In this document: positions 18,579 to 28,248 of the stretch, piece after piece | Position numbering within the stretch: the stretch's first letter is position 1 | Layout of the letters: each line of letters begins with the position of its first letter | Translations under genes and position numbers: made by a program | The notes under the pieces: generated by a model | Database searches by the model: none | The model's input: the letters and a program-made list of their open reading frames with translations, nothing else | Told to the model about the DNA's origin: nothing | DNA from: Candidatus Trichofilum aggregatum | GTDB taxonomy: Bacteria > Chloroflexota > Anaerolineae > Promineifilales > Promineifilaceae | Direction: 5' to 3' | DNA: 64,000 nucleotides | NCBI GenBank assembly: GCA_016716885.1 | Contig: JADJUV010000172.1 | Span: 248,001 to 312,000, forward strand

Positions 18579-19266
18579 ATGAGCGCATTTGATACTTTGA
18601 AACAACAAATTGTCGAAGCGGCACAGGAGTTGGTTCAAAAGGGATATTTGATGGCAACAGGTGGGAATCTGTCGCTGCGGCTCCCAGGGCAGGATGGTTT
18701 TGCCATTACCCCTTCAAATTACGATTATCTCAAAATGACGCCAGATGATGTCTGTATCCTGGACTTCGATCTGAATCTACTTGAAGGGGAACTCAAACCC
18801 TCAGTCGAATCTGCTATGCACAGCGTGGTGTATCAAGTGCGAGGAGATGTAAACGCCATTGTTCACACCCATCAAGTTTATGCCAGTGCCCTGACGCTGA
18901 TCAAAGCCCCGATCCCAGCCTTATTCGATGAACAGGCCCGTTTTCTGGGACGAACGGTTGACATCATTCCTTATGCACCTTCGGGCACAGGCTTTCTGAA
19001 AAATACGGTTGCCAGGCATGTGAAGAATCATAACAACGCATTCATGATGCAAAATCACGGTGCGTTGGTTTTCGGACACGATATAGAGCGTGCCATCCAC
19101 AATGTGGAGATTTTGGAAAAATGCGCCCTGGCCTATCTGCTGGCAATTTGTTCCGAACGTAAGATCAGCAAAATTCCCGTTGGTGGTGCGCGAAATCGCA
19201 TTTGCAAAATTACGAAACGATCAAAAGAAGGTAGAAAGGGGCGAAATCGTGAAAGGGGGAGAATGA
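18579..19266 (+). CDS. Class II aldolase/adducin-family protein (frameshifted)
   Basis: About 229 aa. ATG at 18579 follows GGAGG with normal spacing. The fold signature is present: MATGGNLSLRLPG (residues about 27-40), the metal-binding pair in IVHTHQVYASAL and the later histidine in MMQNHGALVFGHD. Family members cleave phosphorylated sugars to a ketose phosphate and an aldehyde with Zn2+ (fuculose- or ribulose-phosphate aldolases). The frame is lost at about 19183-19190; shifting by one base gives VVREIAFAKLRNDQKKVERG and a stop at 19264-19266, just before the next ATG. It is the first gene of a four-gene operon with aminotransferase, MFS transporter and FGGY kinase, controlled by the TetR operator. 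Substrate not known. Confidence 0.82.
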
Positions 19267-19267
19267 A

Positions 19268-20712
19268 ATGGACGAGCAGAAATATTCCATCAGTGAATAT
19301 CATGACATAAAAGAAATCTACGCCAGGCTGAATCGTCTTTTCAGCAAACCGCTGCGCTCGGTGAAGCGTGAGAAGATGCAAGAATTTCTCGGCTATTTCG
19401 ATGACCATTGTAAGCGTTCCAGAGAGCTAACTGACCAGGCCAAAAAATTGATTCCCGGTGGTGTGCAACACAACTTGGCCTTCAATTATCCTTTCCCCAT
19501 TGCCATGGAAAAAGCGGATGGCGCCTATCTGTGGGATGCTGATGAAAATCAATATATTGATTTTCTGCAAGCGGGAGGCCCAACCGTGCTGGGTAGTAAC
19601 TATGCTCCTGTGCGCGAGAAAATTTTCGATCTGCTCCAGACCTGTGGCCCTGTCACGGGTTTGTTTCATGAATATGAGTTGAAGCTGGCTCAACTTGTTA
19701 ATCGTTTTATGCCCGCCGTGGAAATGTTTCGCTCGCTAGGCTCAGGCACGGAAAGTGTTATGGCGGCTATTCGCGCTGCGCGTACCTTTACGAAAAAGAA
19801 ATATGTAATCAAGGTCGGCGGCGCGTACCATGGTTGGAGCGACCCAATGGTCTATGGGTTGCACATTCCGGGCACGGGACGGTTTGAAGCCACCGGCATT
19901 CCCCGCGGCGCCAGCGCGGCCACCAAAGAGTTTTTCCCGAACAGTCTCCGTGCCTTGAGACGTCATTTAATGGTTAACCGCTTGAGGGGCGGAACCGCCG
20001 CGGTCATCGTCGAACCGCTGGGGCCTGAATCGGGCACACGTCCGGTTCCGTTCGACTTCAACCAAAAAGTCCGCGAGTTGTGCGACGAATTTGGCGCACT
20101 TCTGATCTTTGACGAAGTCGTGACCGGTTTCCGTCTGGGCATGGGAGGCGCCCAAGGCTTTTTCGGCGTCAAACCCGATCTAACGGTTTTTGGCAAATGT
20201 ATCTCCGGGGGGTATCCAATGGCGGGCGGTGTGGGCGGCCGCGCCGATGTGATTATGACCTTTGCGGCGGGTATCGGGGAACGGGCGAGCGGGCCTATAT
20301 TGGGGGGACCCTTTCCGCGAACCCACTTTCGTGTGCCGCGGGCTACTATTCGCTGCTAGAAATGGAACGGACGAATGCCCCCGTGATCGCGGGACGTGCA
20401 GGTGATAGACTTGCCAAAGGCTTGCAAGCCATCGTTGAAAAATACAGCCTGCCCTTTGTTGTTTATAACCAGGGTTCGATTGTTCACCTTGAGACATCAG
20501 GCGTGATCTTACTGGACCTGCGTAATCCGATTCGCCTGGCACGTGAACTCAAGCCGCGCAAACATATGATGGAAGAGATGGGGGCGGCCTACATGTCCCA
20601 AGGACTCGTCACGTTGGCAGGTTCACGCATGTACACCTCTTTGGCGGATAGTGATGAAGTGATTGATGCGGCTCTCAATAAATTTGAAACGGTGCTGAGT
20701 GCGTGTGCATAA
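19268..20712 (+). CDS. Class III aminotransferase, glutamate-1-semialdehyde aminomutase-like (frameshifted)
   Basis: About 481 aa, PLP-dependent. ATG at 19268 overlaps the end of the aldolase gene, with GGGGGAGA as ribosome site. Motifs are IPGGVQHNLAFNYPFPI, FRSLGSGTESVMAAIRAAR, YHGWSD, LLIFDEVVTGFRLG (PLP-binding Asp) and TVFGKCISGGYPMAGG with the lysine that forms the Schiff base. The frame breaks at about 20297-20310, by the six-G run in ATTGGGGGGACC; the continuation (RAYIGGTLSANPLSCAAGYY) is in another frame and ends at 20712. The extra ~70 N-terminal residues are longer than in HemL. In this operon a catabolic transaminase for an amino sugar or amino polyol is more likely than tetrapyrrole synthesis; that is inference. 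Confidence 0.85.
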
Positions 20713-20722
20713 GAGGAATTTC

Positions 20723-21922
20723 ATGGCAAGCAATAACAAGCTTTATGGCTATCGCTGGGTGGTGCTGGCCGTTTTTATGTTCATCAACTTGACCATCCAG
20801 ATGTTATGGATCACATACGCACCCATCTCTGGACCTGCGGCAAAGTTTTATGGTGTGAGTGATTTGCAGATCGGTTTACTGGCCATGTCATTCATGATTG
20901 CCTTTATACCGCTTTCCATTCCGGTCTCGTGGGTGATTGATACCTACGGATTCAGAATCGCCGTGAGTATCGGGGCCGTGTTGATGGGTATCTTCGGCCT
21001 CTTGCGTGGATTTGCGGGCGCAAATTATAGCCTGGTGTTATGGAGCACAATCGGAATTGCGGCCGCGCAGCCATTTCTACTGAACGCCTGGACAAAAGTG
21101 CCAGCCAACTGGTTTGCCATCGAAGAACGTGCTACCGCCGTAGGCTTGGTAACGCTGGCTAATTTAGTCGGCACGGCGCTGGGCATGGTACTAACCCCCA
21201 TTCTGATTGAGACCATTTCGATCCCATCTGTACAACTAATTTATGGCGGGGTCGCGGCTTTCTCGGCCATCTTGTTTGTTTTTCTGGCACGCGAGTCTCC
21301 ACCTACTCCCCCCGGTCCCCCTGGGAGTGAAGTTCGTGCGTTGATGTTGGCTGGGCTAAAACATGCCTTCACCGTGAAATCATTTTGGCTTTACTTATTT
21401 GTTTCATTTATTGGCCTGGGAATTTTCAACGGCATTACAACCTGGGTGGAGAACATCATTCGTCCCCGTGGCTTCACGCCCACGGATGCAGGCCTACTGG
21501 GGGCCTTGATGCTGGTGGGTGGGGTATTGGGGGCGGTGGTCATCCCGCCATTTTCAGATAAACAACACAAACGTCAACCCTATATTCTTTTGGGGCTGGT
21601 GCTGGCAATCCCTGGTTTGATTGGGTTGGCATTTGCCACAACCCAATGGTTGCTGTTTGTCTCTGCTTTTGCCATGGGATTTTTCCTCATCAGCACCAGC
21701 CCGATTGGGATGCAATATGCGGCCGAGGTGACCCATCCAACTCCCGAAGGCACATCCAATGGGCTGATTCAACTTTTCGGGCAAGCCTCGGTTGTTTTTG
21801 TGTACATCATGGAAGCATTGAAAACATCGGATGGTTCGTTTACGCCCGCCCTGCTTTTAGCCATTGGCTTGTTGCTTGTCAGCGCACTGCTCGTCACACA
21901 GATGAAAGAGCCTTTACGATAA
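20723..21922 (+). CDS. Major facilitator superfamily transporter
   Basis: 399 aa from ATG at 20723, preceded by AAGAGGAA. Twelve hydrophobic segments can be counted, beginning YRWVVLAVFMFINLTIQMLW. After the second comes the family loop region WVIDTYGFRIAVSIGAVLMG, with the usual acidic residue of MFS motif A. The central cytoplasmic loop is around residues 205-220 (proline-rich). It sits between the aminotransferase and the kinase, so it probably imports the substrate of this pathway or exports a product. No frame break. The substrate cannot be read from sequence. Confidence 0.88.
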   Translation: MASNNKLYGYRWVVLAVFMFINLTIQMLWITYAPISGPAAKFYGVSDLQIGLLAMSFMIAFIPLSIPVSWVIDTYGFRIAVSIGAVLMGIFGLLRGFAGANYSLVLWSTIGIAAAQPFLLNAWTKVPANWFAIEERATAVGLVTLANLVGTALGMVLTPILIETISIPSVQLIYGGVAAFSAILFVFLARESPPTPPGPPGSEVRALMLAGLKHAFTVKSFWLYLFVSFIGLGIFNGITTWVENIIRPRGFTPTDAGLLGALMLVGGVLGAVVIPPFSDKQHKRQPYILLGLVLAIPGLIGLAFATTQWLLFVSAFAMGFFLISTSPIGMQYAAEVTHPTPEGTSNGLIQLFGQASVVFVYIMEALKTSDGSFTPALLLAIGLLLVSALLVTQMKEPLR

Positions 21923-23500
21923 ATGATGACCCATGAAAAACTCATCCTGGCGGTTGATCTTGGCACCTCAAGCATGAAGGTGGCGCTGATTACGGTCGGT
22001 GGGAAAGTGGTCGGCTGGGAAGCTGAACCTTTACGACTCCTTATTACAGCCGATGGCGGCGCGGAACAATCACCGGATGAATGGTGGCAGGCGTTTTTGT
22101 CCGCGGCCGCAAGGCTGATAAAACGCCATCCAACGACGGCGCCAAACGTGATCGCGGTTTGTTGTTCAACACAAGGCGAAGGTACGGTGGCGGTTGATCA
22201 AGCGGGAAATGCACTGGGCAACGCCATTTTATGGATGGACATGCGCGGTGCCCCACATCTTCGTCAACAAATCGGCGGAACCATCAATATTGACGGGGCG
22301 GGCATCACCAATATTTGGCGCTTCGTGTCTCTGACAGGTGGTATGCCATCCATGACGGGCAAAGACCCCGCCGCACACATGCTCTTTATCCGCGAGGCAA
22401 GGCCGGAGATTTATGCCCGCACCCATAAATTTTTAAACGTGCTGGATTATATGAACCTGCGCCTGAGCGGAGAATTCGTGGCCAGCTTTGACTCGATTGT
22501 CACGTCGTGGGTGACGGACAATCGCAACCCGGATGCGATTCGCTACCACGATGGGTTGATTCGTATCCTGGGCCTGGACCGCGCCCAATTGCCTGACATT
22601 GTGCCATGCACAGAAGTCATTGGAAATCTACGCCCGGAAGTGGCGGACATGTTAGGCGTTTCATCAAAGGTAAAAGTGATCGCGGGGGCAATTGACAATA
22701 CTGCGGCCGCAATCGGGTCTGGTGCAGTCGCTGATTATTTGCCCCATCTCTACATCGGTACATCTTCGTGGCTTGCGGCCCACGTGCCTTTCAAAAAGAC
22801 CGATGTGCTTTCGAGTATGGCCTCCATTCCCTGCGCCGTGCCGGGGCGTTATCTCCTGACGGCGCTTCAAGCCACCGCTGGCGGCAACCTAACTTACCTG
22901 CGTGACAACATCCTTTATCACAAAGATGAGCTATTGGCGGAAGCAGAGGTGCCCGACATTTTCAAAGTGCTGGATCAGATCGCGGCCCGCGTCCCGGCGG
23001 GGGCTAATGGCGTCTTGTACACTCCCTGGATTTGGGGTGAACGTGCCCCGGTGGATGATCGAATGCTTCGTGCGGGACTTTATAACCTGTCTCTGAAAAA
23101 CACGCGGGAAGACATCATCCGGGCTTTCCTCGAAGGCATCGCTTTCAACACCCGTTGGTTACTTACACCGGTTGAGAAATTTTTAGGGCATACGGTCGCG
23201 TCCATCCACATCGCTGGCGGAGGAGCACAATCGGACGTTTGGTGCCAGATATTTGCCGATGTGATGAATGTGGAAATTAAACAAGTTGCTGATCCCATCT
23301 ATGCCAACGCCCGCGGCGCGGCCTGGATTGCCGCCGTTGGTTTGGGCGAGATCAAATTCAATGATGTGCCTGAATTGGTTCAGTTCAAGACAATTTACCA
23401 ACCACAGCCACAAAATCGGGCCACTTACGATAATAAATTTGCCATTTTTAAGCAGATTTACAGGCAAATGAAGGGCATATATCATCAGTTAAATCAATAA
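21923..23500 (+). CDS. FGGY-family carbohydrate kinase
   Basis: 525 aa, intact, beginning right after the transporter stop. ATP-binding phosphate 1 motif is LAVDLGTSSMKVAL (residues about 9-22); sugar-binding and hinge parts include ILWMDMRG and VIAGAIDNTAAAIGSGAVAD; the C-terminal signature reads IHIAGGGAQSDVWCQIFADV with PIYANARGAAWIAAVGLG. Overall closest in style to xylulokinases. It would phosphorylate a sugar or polyol that the class II aldolase then splits. It ends the TetR-controlled operon. No terminator hairpin was seen before the recombinase gene on the other strand. Confidence 0.88.
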   Translation: MMTHEKLILAVDLGTSSMKVALITVGGKVVGWEAEPLRLLITADGGAEQSPDEWWQAFLSAAARLIKRHPTTAPNVIAVCCSTQGEGTVAVDQAGNALGNAILWMDMRGAPHLRQQIGGTINIDGAGITNIWRFVSLTGGMPSMTGKDPAAHMLFIREARPEIYARTHKFLNVLDYMNLRLSGEFVASFDSIVTSWVTDNRNPDAIRYHDGLIRILGLDRAQLPDIVPCTEVIGNLRPEVADMLGVSSKVKVIAGAIDNTAAAIGSGAVADYLPHLYIGTSSWLAAHVPFKKTDVLSSMASIPCAVPGRYLLTALQATAGGNLTYLRDNILYHKDELLAEAEVPDIFKVLDQIAARVPAGANGVLYTPWIWGERAPVDDRMLRAGLYNLSLKNTREDIIRAFLEGIAFNTRWLLTPVEKFLGHTVASIHIAGGGAQSDVWCQIFADVMNVEIKQVADPIYANARGAAWIAAVGLGEIKFNDVPELVQFKTIYQPQPQNRATYDNKFAIFKQIYRQMKGIYHQLNQ

Positions 23501-23606
23501 CTGAGTTGCGGCAATACTGACACATCAATCGCCCAAGGGGAAACTGTGGGCAAAAAATTCATCACCTACTCCTGAAAGAGCACCACTTCCAGCATTTCTT
23601 GCATCG

Positions 23607-24799
23607 CTAACCTTTATACCGCACCTGCACGTCCGCGGCCGCGACATACCGCATCGCCGTCTGAGCACTCGTCCAGCCAAACCAGGCTATCAGCTCATCC
23701 ACCCCATACCCCAACCGGGCCATCTTCGTGGCGCAATAATGGTGGCAATCATGGGCTGATAATTTTGTCACGCCTAAATTCATGACCCAAATAGGCTACC
23801 CGTTCGCTAAGCCGAATCCGTGAGAGTGATTCGCCCAACAACTGCCCACCTTCACCGTTTTTCAGCAAACGGCTGGTAGCCAGAATCAGGCCACCCATCG
23901 GGTGAAGGGAAGGGGGATAAAGATGCCCTATATAATAGGAAGCGAGTTCACGCATTTTCGGGGTCATTTTATGCGTTGTCCACTCCTGTGATGTGCCTTG
24001 CACTTTGGTCGAAAAAAACGTATTTCGCCTGTGCTCAAATTCACATCATCGGCCCGCAAAATAGCGACCTCGCTGGCCCGTAGACCATGATCCAACAACA
24101 GGCACATCAACAGCGCATCTCGCCAGGCCTGGGGGGAGTTGTTCTGTACTTGCCTTAATTGTTCGGCCAAATCATCGTCTAAAGCTGTGGCCTGCGCCTT
24201 CTTGGTCGAACCCCGACTGACAACCACTCGCTGTTTTTTGCCTTCCGGTTTGTAATCATAGTTGGCGGTCTCTTTGCGCGTCTGCGGCCGCCGGGCATCT
24301 ACGTTCAATCCACCCTGACGGGAGAACCCTTTGACCGTTTGAATGAGCAGGCCTTCCTGGCGGTCTACCGCACCCGCTTTGACAGCCATCTGGGCATAGG
24401 TGCGCACCGTGGACAGCCGGGCGTTGATCGAAGCAATGGCATACCCTTCTTGCAGCAGCCATTGGACAAACCCTTCGACGATGCCCCAGGTAACTCCTTG
24501 CCAGGCCAGTGGCTCTTCCTGAAAGTTGGCTCCATTGACCAGGGGAATGTGGGCATCAATGAGATACTCGGCAAACAGTTCCAAATCGCGGGCGTGCCGT
24601 TTAATGGTGTTGAGGACTTTTCTTGCAGGTAACGCTGGAAGAGGGATTCGCCAGCGGCCCGGTTCGCGGCCTGACCGGCAATGGCGAGCGGAGTGACTCC
24701 GGTTGACTGGATGGCGCGGCCGCGATCGACCACCATCAGCTCGCCACGGGATTCATTCGCTTCTTTCGATTCCTCGCCAAATTCGGGGTTTTGGGTCAT
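23607..24799 (-). CDS. Tyrosine recombinase/integrase (three frame breaks)
   Basis: About 397 codons once three one-base breaks are repaired: near 24610 (CTGCAAGAAAAG), near 24000 (AAAGTGCAAG) and near 23780. The repaired protein has a SAM-like N-terminal domain (LFAEYLIDAHIP, INARLSTVRTYAQMA) and a catalytic domain with Arg I in LLLDHGLRASEVAIL. The C-terminal part reads LSAHDCHHYCATKMARLGYG then WFGWTSAQTAMRYVAAADV, so the usual HxxR box is HDCH and the later His is Trp; the Tyr (RYV) is kept. Either a divergent family or a decayed gene. It acts on DNA, perhaps of a mobile unit; no att sites were recognised. Confidence 0.7.
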
Positions 24800-25059
24800 G
24801 CCGGGAATGATAAACGAAAATAAAGATTTTGTACATACCTATAAAGTATGTACGCTTATTTAATTCGTATAAAACACGTTGGTGACGTTGATAATGCCAT
24901 TTACCGTAACCGATACGAAGAACGCGGCCGCCCCGGGTTTACGAAAGTCACGGGGGGAATTACTTTTGTAAGAATAGCACTGTAGAATGAAACCAAGAAA
25001 ACCCTCTGCTTGTAATAGCTCTCGGCCAGCAAAGTAAATGACAAAAAATAGTAGTTTAG

Positions 25060-27063
25060 ATGAACCTCTTTAAAGAAATTCCCCACAAGGTATTTGGTCA
25101 GACATTAGACCTTTCTGGCAAGGGAAAATATCTCGTGCCCATTACTTTTTTTGCTTTTCTCATTGCCACCATATTTGTGACTGAAGTCGGCATTATGGGG
25201 CTGCTCTTTGTTTTGCCGGAGATGCCCAATATTTATACCGTGTTTTTGGATGGCTTTTTGCTGACCGCCATTTCATTTCCCCTCCTTTTCTTCTTTTACT
25301 TACGCCCTATGCTGCTCCAGGTCAAACATCAGCAGCAAAGCGCCACACGGGCCATTGCGCTCCTGGAAATCTTGAACTCGTTACAAGAAGTCAGTGAAGA
25401 GTTTCAATTGTTTCTGGATACCGCCGTACAGAAAACGGCAGAGCTATTAGGCGATGGCTGTATCATCCATCTGCTGTCTGAAAATGAACGGCAGCTTATA
25501 CCCACTGCTTATCATCACGTAGAGGATGATGCCCAACAAGCACTGGCGGAAATTATGCTGGATGGCCCTAGCCCGGTTCAGGGAGGCATAGAAGGCCAGG
25601 TGGTGCAATCAAAGGCGTTGGTATTTCTTCCTTCAGTGAATGCGGAACAGATGCACAACTGCTTTTCGCCTGCGTGCCACTCATTTTTTGAGCGGTTTGG
25701 TTTGAAAAGTTTGATGATTTTTCCTTTACAAATGCAAGGTCGCCTGGTTGGGACGCTGTTTTTGTTTCGCACGCACACCACGAAACCTTACACAGCCGAG
25801 GACGTGGATTTTGTGCAAACTGTGGCCTTAAAAGCTGCCCTGGCGATTCATAATGCGCGTCTTTATCAAGCGGAACAGCGTTCACGCCAGACCGCCGAAA
25901 CGTTGGGCGCGGCCGCGATAACCCTCACCCAAACGCTCAAACTCGAATATATTTTCAACAAGTTATTGGATTACCTGGAACTGTTGGTTCCCTTTGATAC
26001 CGCCTGTCTTTCTTTGTTAGAAGATGAAATGAAGCTGGCCGTTCGTGCCGTTCGCGGCCGCAACATTTGGACAGCTCCCGGGCAAACATTCGACTTCACT
26101 TTGCCTGATGGCCTCAATCTCCTGGTAGAAATGCCCCTTCTGACCCAACGCACGCTGTTAATTCCCGACGCCGAAAAGTTTCCCGGTTGGGAAAATGCGT
26201 CACCGATTGAAGCCATACGCAGTTGGTTAAGTGTCCCGATTGTGACCGACAACAACGTCATGGGTCTGTGTCTGCTGGGCAACAAGGCGGCCGAGTCATT
26301 TACACCAGAGCACATTCAATGGACAGAAGCCATGCTGCGCCAGGCGGCCGTCGCCATTCAAAATGCCTGGCTCTTTGAACAGGTACGCGCCGGGCGGGAA
26401 CGGCTGCAATCGTTGTCCCATCGGCTGGTCGAAGTGCAGGAGAATGAACGCCGTTACATTGCCCGTGAACTCCATGATGAAGCAGGACCGGCCCTCACTT
26501 CGCTCATGGTGGGTCTACGGTTGATTGAGCGCGATGCCCACCACCCCGAAGCGGTGCTGGCGGGCGCGGCCGCGTTGAAAAAAATGGTCAACGATGTGTT
26601 AGAAAACCTGCATCGGCTGGCGGTCCATTTGCGCCCGGCCAGTCTCGACCATCTGGGTTTAATCTCGGCTTTGCAGCAATACATTGAAGATTTTAGCAAC
26701 CGGCACAATCTGCTTGTCCAATTTGAAACCTTCCAGCTAGACACCCGCCTGCGGGACGAACTGGAAACGGTTCTGTACCGCATTGTGCAAGAAGCTCTGA
26801 CCAACGTCATCAAACATGCTCAGGCAACACGAGTAGATGTGCTGTTAGAACGGCGTGGCGAAAAGCTGATCACCATCGTTGAAGATAACGGCATTGGTTT
26901 TGACGCGGCCGCGCCGCTCTCAGGCGACCATTTGGGCTTGTTTGGTATACGCGAACGATTAGAAATATTGGGTGGGATGCTACAACTCGAAAGCACTCCC
27001 GGCTCAGGTACGACGCTGTTTGTCGAGGTGCCTTATGAAACTCAAGATTTTGATCGCCGATGA
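25060..27063 (+). CDS. GAF-domain sensor histidine kinase (NarL-type partner)
   Basis: 667 aa. Two N-terminal membrane helices (residues about 24-50 and 60-88), then a GAF domain at about 110-275 with a Cys pair (NCFSPACHSFF), a second GAF at about 290-445, and a HisKA_3 dimerisation segment ERRYIARELHDEAGPALTSL with the phospho-accepting H472. The HATPase domain follows: EALTNVIKHAQAT (N box), VEDNGIGFD (G1) and LGLFGIRERLEILGG (G2). The 3' end overlaps the regulator gene by 29 bp, so the pair is translationally coupled. The Cys-containing GAF could bind a redox ligand or cofactor. The ATG at 25060 lacks a strong ribosome site. Confidence 0.9.
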   Translation: MNLFKEIPHKVFGQTLDLSGKGKYLVPITFFAFLIATIFVTEVGIMGLLFVLPEMPNIYTVFLDGFLLTAISFPLLFFFYLRPMLLQVKHQQQSATRAIALLEILNSLQEVSEEFQLFLDTAVQKTAELLGDGCIIHLLSENERQLIPTAYHHVEDDAQQALAEIMLDGPSPVQGGIEGQVVQSKALVFLPSVNAEQMHNCFSPACHSFFERFGLKSLMIFPLQMQGRLVGTLFLFRTHTTKPYTAEDVDFVQTVALKAALAIHNARLYQAEQRSRQTAETLGAAAITLTQTLKLEYIFNKLLDYLELLVPFDTACLSLLEDEMKLAVRAVRGRNIWTAPGQTFDFTLPDGLNLLVEMPLLTQRTLLIPDAEKFPGWENASPIEAIRSWLSVPIVTDNNVMGLCLLGNKAAESFTPEHIQWTEAMLRQAAVAIQNAWLFEQVRAGRERLQSLSHRLVEVQENERRYIARELHDEAGPALTSLMVGLRLIERDAHHPEAVLAGAAALKKMVNDVLENLHRLAVHLRPASLDHLGLISALQQYIEDFSNRHNLLVQFETFQLDTRLRDELETVLYRIVQEALTNVIKHAQATRVDVLLERRGEKLITIVEDNGIGFDAAAPLSGDHLGLFGIRERLEILGGMLQLESTPGSGTTLFVEVPYETQDFDRR

Positions 27064-27679
27064 TCATGGCATTCTGCGGGCGGGAATCCGTGCTTTGTTA
27101 AAAGACGTTGACCAACTTGAAGTGGTGGGCGAAGCGGCCAATGGGGACGAAGTCATGCTGTTAACCGAAAAGCTGACCCCCGATATTGTGCTGTTGGATA
27201 TGAACATGCCCGGCCCGAACGGGGTTGAGATAACACGTCGTTTGCTTGCCATCTATCCGGCCCTAAAAATTTTGATCCTCACGGCTCACGAGGATTATGG
27301 CCTGGTACGGGAAGCCATACAGGCCGGGGCCGCTGGATATATTATCAAGCGGGCCGCTGAATCCGAATTGATCAATGCCATCCGCGCCGCGGCTCGTGGC
27401 GACTTATACGTCCACCCCACCATGACCCGCGCCTTGCTGGAAACGTCCGGCCGCGAACCCCCCAAAGCAGAGAGCCTGGTTCCCTTAACCACCCGCGAAA
27501 TCGAAGTGCTGCGTTTGATTGCCCAGGGGTATACAAACCGAGAAATTGCCGGGGAGTTAAAGATCGGCGTCCGTACCGTAGACACCCACCGGGCTAACAT
27601 CACCAGCAAACTCGGCATCTCCAGCCGGGTCGAACTCTTACGCTTCGCCTCACAAAATGGGCTGCTTGATCTGAAATAG
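27035..27679 (+). CDS. NarL/FixJ-family response regulator
   Basis: 214 aa; ATG at 27035 (MKLKILIADDHGILRAG) lies inside the 3' end of the kinase gene. Receiver domain with acidic pair D9/D10, phospho-acceptor D55 (IVLLDMNMPG) and a lysine in YIIKRA. The C-terminal LuxR-type helix-turn-helix reads PLTTREIEVLRLIAQGYTNR followed by TVDTHRANITSKLGISSRVE. It is the output partner of the upstream kinase. Targets are unknown; the nearest downstream genes are the transposase-like fragment and the multicopper oxidase. Confidence 0.93.
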   Translation: MKLKILIADDHGILRAGIRALLKDVDQLEVVGEAANGDEVMLLTEKLTPDIVLLDMNMPGPNGVEITRRLLAIYPALKILILTAHEDYGLVREAIQAGAAGYIIKRAAESELINAIRAAARGDLYVHPTMTRALLETSGREPPKAESLVPLTTREIEVLRLIAQGYTNREIAGELKIGVRTVDTHRANITSKLGISSRVELLRFASQNGLLDLK

Positions 27680-28248
27680 AGACGTTGGCTGGGTCTCGCG
27701 GTAGATCCCATCTATAGGGGCTGGCCTTTTGACTCCTACGAAAATAATGAACCGCAGAGACAACCCCGAATCGCAGAGAAAAGAAAAATCTATGTGAATC
27801 TGTGTCATCTGTGGATAAATTTTCATTCATCTTTGGTACCACCCCGACAAATCCCGTAGACCCCACAAAATTAAAGACAACCATGCCAGTCCTGTAACTC
27901 CGTAATTTCTACGGAGTTTTTTATTTAAACTCAGGGGTTATCCGCCATTCCCAGACACAAAAATCCCGATTTGATACGCTTAAAAATCTCCTGCAAATTC
28001 TGTATAGTCAAGGCCATCACTCTAGTGCACCCTTTCCCAGGTACTCGTGGCCCGGAAAGGTTAGTTGCTTGACCACCCTTCGTTCGCTGAAATTTTTGAA
28101 ACGCCAGTCGCGGAACCAACCCTGGATCGTGGCGGGTCTCTTTGCCTTGGATGAATACGGCCGAGCGCGATTCATCCTTTCCATCATGTCTAAACACCCG
28201 TTCTTTCTTCCCCCTTATCAAGTTCCCTCCAGCGGGGTTCTCAAGACG
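27680..28248. other. Intergenic region with repeat debris and terminator
   Basis: 570 bp without a convincing gene. At 27741-27830 there is a GAACCGCAGAGA...CGCAGAGAAAAG...ATCTGTGTCATCTGTGG stretch, a low-complexity dispersed repeat type. A terminator lies at 27896-27922. An open frame continues upstream of 28249 to 28069 but its sequence is not protein-like enough to extend the transposase gene. Confidence 0.5.
27896..27922 (+). terminator. Rho-independent terminator
   Basis: Perfect 9-bp stem AACTCCGTA / TACGGAGTT with a five-base loop, followed by TTTTTTAT. It lies 217 bp downstream of the response-regulator stop. Confidence 0.75.

Noticed and set aside
19268..20712. Assignment of the aminotransferase as hemL of tetrapyrrole synthesis
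   Set aside because: The catabolic operon context, TetR control and N-terminal extension argue against a housekeeping role, although the family is the same.
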